In this document: piece after piece, positions 59,572 through 64,000 of the stretch
Layout: every line of letters begins with the position of its first letter
Numbering within the stretch: position 1 is the first letter of the stretch
Assembly (NCBI RefSeq): GCF_000518685.1
Contig: NZ_KI912470.1
Location: 34,623 to 98,622, forward strand
DNA length: 64,000 nucleotides
Reading direction: 5' to 3'
Origin: Eubacterium xylanophilum ATCC 35991
Lineage (GTDB): Bacteria; Bacillota; Clostridia; Lachnospirales; Lachnospiraceae
The notes under the pieces: model-generated
The model's input: the letters and a program-made list of their open reading frames with translations, nothing else
What the model was told of the DNA's origin: nothing
Databases searched by the model: none
Made by a program: the position numbers and the translations under genes

Positions 59572-61677
59572 ATGAAGCGAATTTTATGTTTTGGAGATTC
59601 TAATACAGATGGTTACTCACCGGACGGTGGAAGATATGACGACGACGTGCGTTGGCCTGGAGTATTAGGTGCGTTATTGGGTGAAAGATTTGAAGTAGTC
59701 GTAGATGCTAAAAATGGCAGAACGATTGCCTTTGATGATCCATATGCAGAAGAGAATTGCAATGGTATGAATGATATTGTTGAGAGCATTAAGGCCAATG
59801 AACCACTTGATATGATTATTATCATGCTTGGAACAAACGACCTCAAGATGCATTTCAACGCTACTCCTTCTATTGTTGCAGAAAAACTCAAAGAAATGTG
59901 TGATGTCGTCAAAGAGAATAGTGATGCTAAAATTTTGCTTATGAGTCCTGCACTTTTGGGCGATCAGATTGAGTATTCAAAATACCATTTGGAGTTTGGT
60001 AGAGAACAGGTTGATTACTCTTTCGATATGGGACCACAGATTCAGAAAGTTGCAAAGGAAGTGGGAGCGGATTACTTGGATGTTTCGCTTGTTGCTGAAT
60101 TCAGTAGCAGTGATTGCTTACACTTTACGTCAGAGGCCCATCAAAGTGTCGGAAAAGCTGTTAATGACGTGGTTATGAAAGCTTTTGAAGCAGAGCTCAA
60201 GGCCGAGGAAGAAGAGGCTAGACGCAAAGCTGAGGAAGAAGAAGCCAGACGTAAAGCTGAAGAAGAAGCCAGACGTAAGGCTGAGGAAGAAGAAGCTAGA
60301 CGTAAGGCTGAGGAAGAAGCCAGACGTAAGGCTGAGGAAGAAGAAGCTAGACGTAAGGCTGAGGAAGAAGAAGCCAGACGCAAGGCTGAGGAAGAAGAAG
60401 CCAGACGTAAAGCTGAGGAAGAAGAGGCTAGACGTAAGGCTGAGGAAGAAGAAGCTAGACGTAAGGCCGAAGAAGAAGAGGCTAGACGCAAGGCTGAGGA
60501 GGAAGAAGAAGCCAGACGTAAGGCCGAGGAAGAAGAGGCTAGACGTAAGGCTGAAGAGGAAGAAGCTGCTAATGAGGATGACACTCCAGAGTTTAAGTTA
60601 AACCTCGAAGATGAAGAATTATTCAAGAGCAAAGAAAGTGATTTTGTTATCGATAAGGCTGAGGATTTCTCAGATGATGATGATACACTTATTGCGGGTA
60701 ACATTAGATTTGACGATGATTTTGATGATTTCCCAACAGTTGCAAGTGGTGAGGAATTAGCAGATTTCCACGCAGATGATAGTACTGAAGAAGAAGTGAG
60801 AAAGAAAGTTGATGCTATTCTCAAGAAAGCTGAGGAGGAAGTTGCTAAGGAAGAGCAGAAAGAGGATATTATTCTCAAGGGCGAGATTACCACTGTGGAT
60901 GGAATTTCTTCAGAAGAGGCAGTGGGACCAACAGAAGATGTATTCGGAAGTACTCTTGGAAGCTTGTCAGGTGGACTTGATGATGAGGAAGAGGAAAACT
61001 TTGGTACATTGACTGCAGGTGTTGACGAAAAAGACAGCGGCGAAGAGGACGGCATGTTCGGTAGTCACTCAAGCGGTGTTTCTGGACAGCAGGAGAGAAT
61101 GTTGTCTAAGAAGCTGTACAAGGATACAGATCCTTCACTTATAGCTGCACGTGGTAATGCACGTAGATTGATGCAGATGTATGATCGTATAGATAGTGAG
61201 AATCTGGATTCACAGAGAGACGCTTTAAGAAAATTGTTTAAGTCAATTGGAAGCGAAGCTAAGATTGATGCACCATTTAGATGTGATTATGGTAATAATA
61301 TCACAATTGGTGACAATTTCTGCGCAGGATTTAATTGTGTGATTCTTGACACAGCGGAGATTAAGATTGGAAACAATGTTACATTTGGTCCGGGTGTTCA
61401 AGTTTATGCAAGTAAATTGCCAATTGATGCCAATGTAAGAAACAAAGGATACGCTTGCTCAGATGGAGTTACAATTGGTGACGACGTATGGGTAGGAGGT
61501 AATGTAACTATCATGCCTGGTGTTACAATCGGAAACAATGTTGTTATCGGTGCTGGTTCTGTTGTAACAAAGGATATCCCGGATGGCGTTGTAGCATATG
61601 GCAATCCATGTACTGTTCAGCGCGACATCGATGAGGAAGATAAGAAGTTCTGGGATGAGAAAATGATTGAATTGTAA
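59572..61677 (+). CDS. SGNH esterase - charged-helix repeat - maltose O-acetyltransferase-like fusion
   Basis: A 701-residue, three-part cytosolic protein. Residues 1-200 are an SGNH hydrolase with GDSN (Ser10), GTND (87-90) and DCLH (Asp181, His184), a complete catalytic set. Residues about 209-334 are thirteen ARRK units in an (KAEEEEARR)n pattern, mostly eight residues long, predicted as a rigid single helix. An acidic stretch (335-500) follows, Asp/Glu/Ser-rich. From 508 there is a Mac domain (MLSKKLYKDTDPSLIAARG) and a left-handed beta-helix of the Maa/LacA acetyltransferase family (570-690; GNNITIGDNF, VTIGDDVWVGGNVTIMPG). The helix lacks its catalytic His: family ATHPLD reads SKLPID, with Leu616 in its place. 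So the esterase half looks active and the transferase half does not. No signal peptide. The role is unknown. Confidence 0.88.
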   Translation: MKRILCFGDSNTDGYSPDGGRYDDDVRWPGVLGALLGERFEVVVDAKNGRTIAFDDPYAEENCNGMNDIVESIKANEPLDMIIIMLGTNDLKMHFNATPSIVAEKLKEMCDVVKENSDAKILLMSPALLGDQIEYSKYHLEFGREQVDYSFDMGPQIQKVAKEVGADYLDVSLVAEFSSSDCLHFTSEAHQSVGKAVNDVVMKAFEAELKAEEEEARRKAEEEEARRKAEEEARRKAEEEEARRKAEEEARRKAEEEEARRKAEEEEARRKAEEEEARRKAEEEEARRKAEEEEARRKAEEEEARRKAEEEEEARRKAEEEEARRKAEEEEAANEDDTPEFKLNLEDEELFKSKESDFVIDKAEDFSDDDDTLIAGNIRFDDDFDDFPTVASGEELADFHADDSTEEEVRKKVDAILKKAEEEVAKEEQKEDIILKGEITTVDGISSEEAVGPTEDVFGSTLGSLSGGLDDEEEENFGTLTAGVDEKDSGEEDGMFGSHSSGVSGQQERMLSKKLYKDTDPSLIAARGNARRLMQMYDRIDSENLDSQRDALRKLFKSIGSEAKIDAPFRCDYGNNITIGDNFCAGFNCVILDTAEIKIGNNVTFGPGVQVYASKLPIDANVRNKGYACSDGVTIGDDVWVGGNVTIMPGVTIGNNVVIGAGSVVTKDIPDGVVAYGNPCTVQRDIDEEDKKFWDEKMIEL
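60202..60573 (+). repeat. In-frame 24-nt coding repeat (EEEARRKA units)
   Basis: Thirteen tandem copies of a unit such as GAAGAAGAAGCTAGACGT plus AAGGCTGAG, 21, 24 or 27 nt long, always in frame. Third-position changes (GCC/GCT, CGC/CGT, AAA/AAG) differ between units, so copies are not all recent, but three- and four-unit runs are alike enough for slippage. Reverse-strand Ser/Ala-rich open frames here are shadows. Confidence 0.95.
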
Positions 61678-61698
61678 TTTATATTACGATGATATAGT

Positions 61699-61726
61699 GA
61701 TAGGCGTCTTCTTGAAGGCGCCTATT
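61699..61726 (+). terminator. Hairpin between the fusion gene and fprA
   Basis: ATAGGCGTCTTC-TT-GAAGGCGCCTAT, a 10-12 bp stem with one bulge, followed by TAAAAATTT rather than a T-run. Weak as a terminator; the ribosome site of the next gene is 25 nt away. Confidence 0.45.
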
Positions 61727-61759
61727 AAAAATTTATGACCAAATGAATAGGAGGAAACA

Positions 61760-62938
61760 ATGGACGTAAAAATAAGTGATGCAATTAAGTATGTTGGGGT
61801 AGATGATACAACTATCGATTTGTTTGAAAGCCAGTATGTTGTGCCGGAGGGAATATCATATAACTCTTATGTTATTCTCGATGACAAAATTACAATCATG
61901 GATACGGTTGATGCCAGAGCTACAGATGAGTGGATAGAAAATGTGAAGAAGGTTCTCGGGGACAAGACACCGGAGTATCTCGTGGTATCTCATATGGAGC
62001 CGGATCATGCTGCAAATATTGAAGTATTGGCAAAGATGTATCCAGATATGAAGATTGTTGGAAATGCCAAGACTTTTGTATTTATGAGTCAATTCTTTGA
62101 GTTTGATTTTGAGGATAGAAAAGTGGTTGTTGCTGAGGGTGATGTTCTCGATCTCGGTGCGCATAAGCTTCAATTTATCATGGCACCTATGGTTCACTGG
62201 CCAGAGGTTATGATGACCTATGAGCAGACGGAGAAGGTTCTGTTTGCTGCTGATGGATTTGGAAAATTTGGTGCTCTTTCTCTCACTGCTCATGAGGATG
62301 ACTGGGCTTGCGAGGCGAGAAGATACTACTTCAATATTGTTGGAAAATATGGAATGCAGGTGCAAGCGGTATTAAAGAAAGCTGCAACACTTGACATACA
62401 GAAGATTTGTCCTTTGCATGGACCTGTACTCGATGAGAATCTTGGATATTATATCAATCTTTATGACACATGGAGTAGTTATAAGCCAGAGGATAAAGGT
62501 ATATTGGTTGCATATGCTTCAATACATGGAAATACGGCTAAGGCCGCAGAGGAACTTGCTAAGATGTTAGAGGAAAAAGGTGCACCAAAAGTAGTTCTCA
62601 GCGATGTGTGTCGAGATGATGTAGCTGAAGTGATTGAGGATGCGTTTAGATATGACAAGATGATTGTGGCGGCTTCATCATATGATGCTGGACTATTTCC
62701 ACCTATGGAAGAATTTTTACATCATTTGAAGAGCAAAGCGTATCAGAATAGAGTTGTGGGAATTGTTGAAAATGGTTCATGGGCGCCTTCTGCTGCAAGA
62801 ACCATGAAGTCAATTTTTGATGGAATGAAAAATTTAACAATTATTGATGATGTAGTTACAATTAAGTCAACATTGAAGGATGACTCCAGGGCAGCGCTTG
62901 AGAAGCTTGCAGATGATATTATAAAGACTAATATCTAA
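61760..62938 (+). CDS. fprA: FprA family A-type flavoprotein (O2/NO reductase)
   Basis: Flavodiiron protein that reduces O2 to water and/or NO to N2O, protecting an anaerobe. The 392-residue protein has a metallo-beta-lactamase-like N-domain with a di-iron site HMEPDHAAN (HxExD H pattern), further ligands in MVHWPEVMMTYE and PLHGPVL, and a C-terminal flavodoxin domain binding FMN with VAYASIHGNTAKAAEE and VENGSWAPSAA. No rubredoxin tail. GGAGG fits ATG 61760. No redox partner gene is next to it; an intrinsic terminator lies beyond the stop. Confidence 0.95.
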   Translation: MDVKISDAIKYVGVDDTTIDLFESQYVVPEGISYNSYVILDDKITIMDTVDARATDEWIENVKKVLGDKTPEYLVVSHMEPDHAANIEVLAKMYPDMKIVGNAKTFVFMSQFFEFDFEDRKVVVAEGDVLDLGAHKLQFIMAPMVHWPEVMMTYEQTEKVLFAADGFGKFGALSLTAHEDDWACEARRYYFNIVGKYGMQVQAVLKKAATLDIQKICPLHGPVLDENLGYYINLYDTWSSYKPEDKGILVAYASIHGNTAKAAEELAKMLEEKGAPKVVLSDVCRDDVAEVIEDAFRYDKMIVAASSYDAGLFPPMEEFLHHLKSKAYQNRVVGIVENGSWAPSAARTMKSIFDGMKNLTIIDDVVTIKSTLKDDSRAALEKLADDIIKTNI

Positions 62939-62970
62939 TTAGAAAAATTGTATTACAAGCAGTATACATA

Positions 62971-63006
62971 AAAAAAGCTTTCCGCATTTTGTGGAAAGCT
63001 TTTTTG
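62971..63006 (+). terminator. Intrinsic terminator after fprA
   Basis: AAAAAAGCTTTCC (62971-62983) pairs with GGAAAGCTTTTTT around GCATTTTGT; bidirectional look, with T-run right and A-run left. A repeat A copy follows directly. Confidence 0.92.
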
Positions 63007-63007
63007 G

Positions 63008-63049
63008 GGAATCGCATATTGCTGGTCTTACTCCCTGCGGTCGTAAGAC
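63008..63049 (+). repeat. Repeat A copy between fprA and PRTase-like gene
   Basis: GGAATCGCATATTGCTGGTC head with GTCTTACTCC..GTCGTAAGAC stem. It sits between an intrinsic terminator and the stop codon of a convergent gene, a typical REP location. Confidence 0.85.
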
Positions 63050-63066
63050 AATTATTGGAATCGTTT

Positions 63067-63708
63067 TTATAAAAGCGAATATCCAAAACTGTTCACTATA
63101 GCATCTAGCTTTTTGCCTGCATGGCAGAGAGGGCATTCTGTCTGGCTGAATGACTTATAGTCATCAAAATCCGCTGTGCTAAATATGTGATTGATTTTAT
63201 GTCCGTCAATCTCATCAGCAGCGGAGAAAATCGCTGAAATACCCTGGATAATACCGCCGTAGTACTCGATGCACTGCAAGCTCTGAGAAATAGTCTTACC
63301 TGTTGTTGCAGAAGCGAGGAGTAACAGAATATTTTTGTTCCTTACCATCGGCTGAATATTATCTCTAAACATCATCTGTCCGCTAGAGTTGAACTCGGGT
63401 TCGATAACATAGATACTCTGATGCATATTCATGGACATTACGCCAGCTTCGGTTAGCTTTTCTGCGAGGAAAGCACCGATAACATAGCAGCCGTCCATAC
63501 ATATTACTGTATCGATTGGCTTGTTGTACTGATAATCCTTGGCCATTGTCTTTGCAACTTCGTAAGATTCTCGCTGACCGGATTTTAATCTCGTCATATC
63601 CATATAATAATTGATATGTGAGTGTGTTGTTGCAAAGTGTCCGGGCATAACCTTAAGGATAATCTTTGAATTGTGTTTAGATGGTATCTTGATTTCGTTT
63701 TCTAGCAT
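63067..63708 (-). CDS. Phosphoribosyltransferase-like protein, degenerate PRPP loop
   Basis: A 213-residue cytosolic protein with the order of an orotate-type PRTase: KIILKVMPGHFATTHSHINYYMD start, TVICMDGCYVIGAFLAEKL, and the loop ILLLLASATTGKTISQSL where the PRPP site should be. PRTases have two acidic residues before the TTG part (usually DD or ED); here they are Ala-Ser, so catalysis is doubtful. A C-terminal CPLCHAGKKLD motif looks like half a zinc site. It may bind nucleotides for control or act with altered chemistry. AAGGAGGT precedes its ATG. Confidence 0.82.
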   Translation of the reverse strand: MLENEIKIPSKHNSKIILKVMPGHFATTHSHINYYMDMTRLKSGQRESYEVAKTMAKDYQYNKPIDTVICMDGCYVIGAFLAEKLTEAGVMSMNMHQSIYVIEPEFNSSGQMMFRDNIQPMVRNKNILLLLASATTGKTISQSLQCIEYYGGIIQGISAIFSAADEIDGHKINHIFSTADFDDYKSFSQTECPLCHAGKKLDAIVNSFGYSLL

Positions 63709-63830
63709 TTTTGTACCTCCTTGTGGTTGTATATTAATAAGTTCTCATATAATATTCGCAATTCAAACTATGTATGAAACATCGTGATTACAGGGATTAA
63801 AGGAGTATATGATAAAAATATATTTTTGTA

Positions 63831-64000
63831 TTACCTTGCAGAAGTATTATCTATTTCATCCTCTGATTCCTGTGAATCAATAGAGTCAGTTTCTTCGGAG
63901 TCGTCTTCCTTTATTTTCGGTGGCATAGATAAATATGCCAAGATAAATAGGAGGATTGACATGACAATTGGCGCGGCATATATGCCATTTTTTATAGTAT
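63831..64000 (-). CDS. Membrane protein C-terminus, cut by window edge
   Basis: On the minus strand from the window end a frame runs TIKNGIYAAPIVMSILLFILAYLS and then an acidic tail (EDDSEETDSIDSQESEDEID) to a TAA at 63831-63833. It is one hydrophobic segment plus a cytosolic-looking tail of about 30 residues, the last part of a larger membrane protein. Type cannot be told from this piece. It is upstream of the PRTase-like gene on the same strand, with 122 nt between them. Confidence 0.65.
   Translation of the reverse strand, partial: TIKNGIYAAPIVMSILLFILAYLSMPPKIKEDDSEETDSIDSQESEDEIDNTSAR

Noticed and set aside
60141-61055. 304-residue Ser/Ala/Leu-rich frame on the minus strand
   Set aside because: Antisense shadow of the Glu/Ala/Arg/Lys repeat; codon pattern mirrors the plus-strand repeat and there is no start signal.

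Overview
The window looks like chromosomal DNA of a low-GC Gram-positive anaerobe, most probably a Lachnospiraceae (Clostridia) relative. The pointers are strong GGAGG-type ribosome sites, consensus sigma-A promoters with 17-nt spacers, a Firmicutes-type LexA box at recA, an A-type flavoprotein, UPF0371, a glycerophosphate/teichoic-type polymer locus and an IleRS of clostridial type. The genus is inference. I see no rRNA, tRNA, CRISPR array, phage or transposase gene.

Layout. 0-4.3 kb: MacAB-like efflux operon bracketed by inverted blocks of intergenic repeats. 4.3-6.4 kb: possible structured RNA or long leader, then SOS-controlled recA-recX. 6.5-10.6 kb: GntR(YtrA-type)/ABC operon behind a promoter overlapped by a perfect 13-bp inverted repeat. 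10.7-14.2 kb: RNase Y, an XRE regulator, a zinc-ribbon membrane protein and a small secreted Cys protein. 14.3-23 kb: DUF4832-type secreted protein overlapping aroE, a P-type ATPase, a 73-bp-period repeat array, an anchored extracellular protein and a UPF0371 protein. 23-27.8 kb: MATE transporter, two COG0523 (G3E) proteins suggesting metal handling, NADP-isocitrate dehydrogenase. 28.6-33.3 kb: two secreted subtilisin-like proteases. 33.4-40.2 kb: degenerate HD-GYP protein, ileS, glycogen phosphorylase. 41-45.2 kb (minus strand): acyl-CoA carboxyltransferase, MBOAT acyltransferase, SGNH-like partner. 45.4-56 kb: eleven-kb operon for export and assembly of a phosphoglycerol-containing surface glycopolymer (ABC exporter, TagD, glycerophosphotransferase, LCP ligase, aminotransferase, initiating sugar transferase, polymerase/ligase, a two-part glycosyltransferase). 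56-64 kb: phosphoesterase, a cytosolic BMP-type sensor-like protein, Maf, an SGNH/charged-helix/acetyltransferase fusion, FprA, a PRTase-like protein, and the end of a membrane protein cut by the window edge.

The most unusual non-coding content is a set of interspersed intergenic repeats: (A) a ~42-bp REP-like element with covarying hairpin (about 18 copies), (B) tandem arrays of GGGGCATGCC-N20-GGCATGCCCC-N33 with an exact 73-bp period at three places, (C/E) short elements bounded by TACGG...CCGTA, and (H) a long structured hairpin element in three copies with compensatory changes. Two intergenic islands (27.8-28.6 and 40.2-41.1 kb) are paralogous mosaics of these, and one H element carries a nested A element. 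The most unusual protein is the 701-residue SGNH-(charged repeat)-acetyltransferase fusion, whose acetyltransferase half has lost its expected catalytic histidine.
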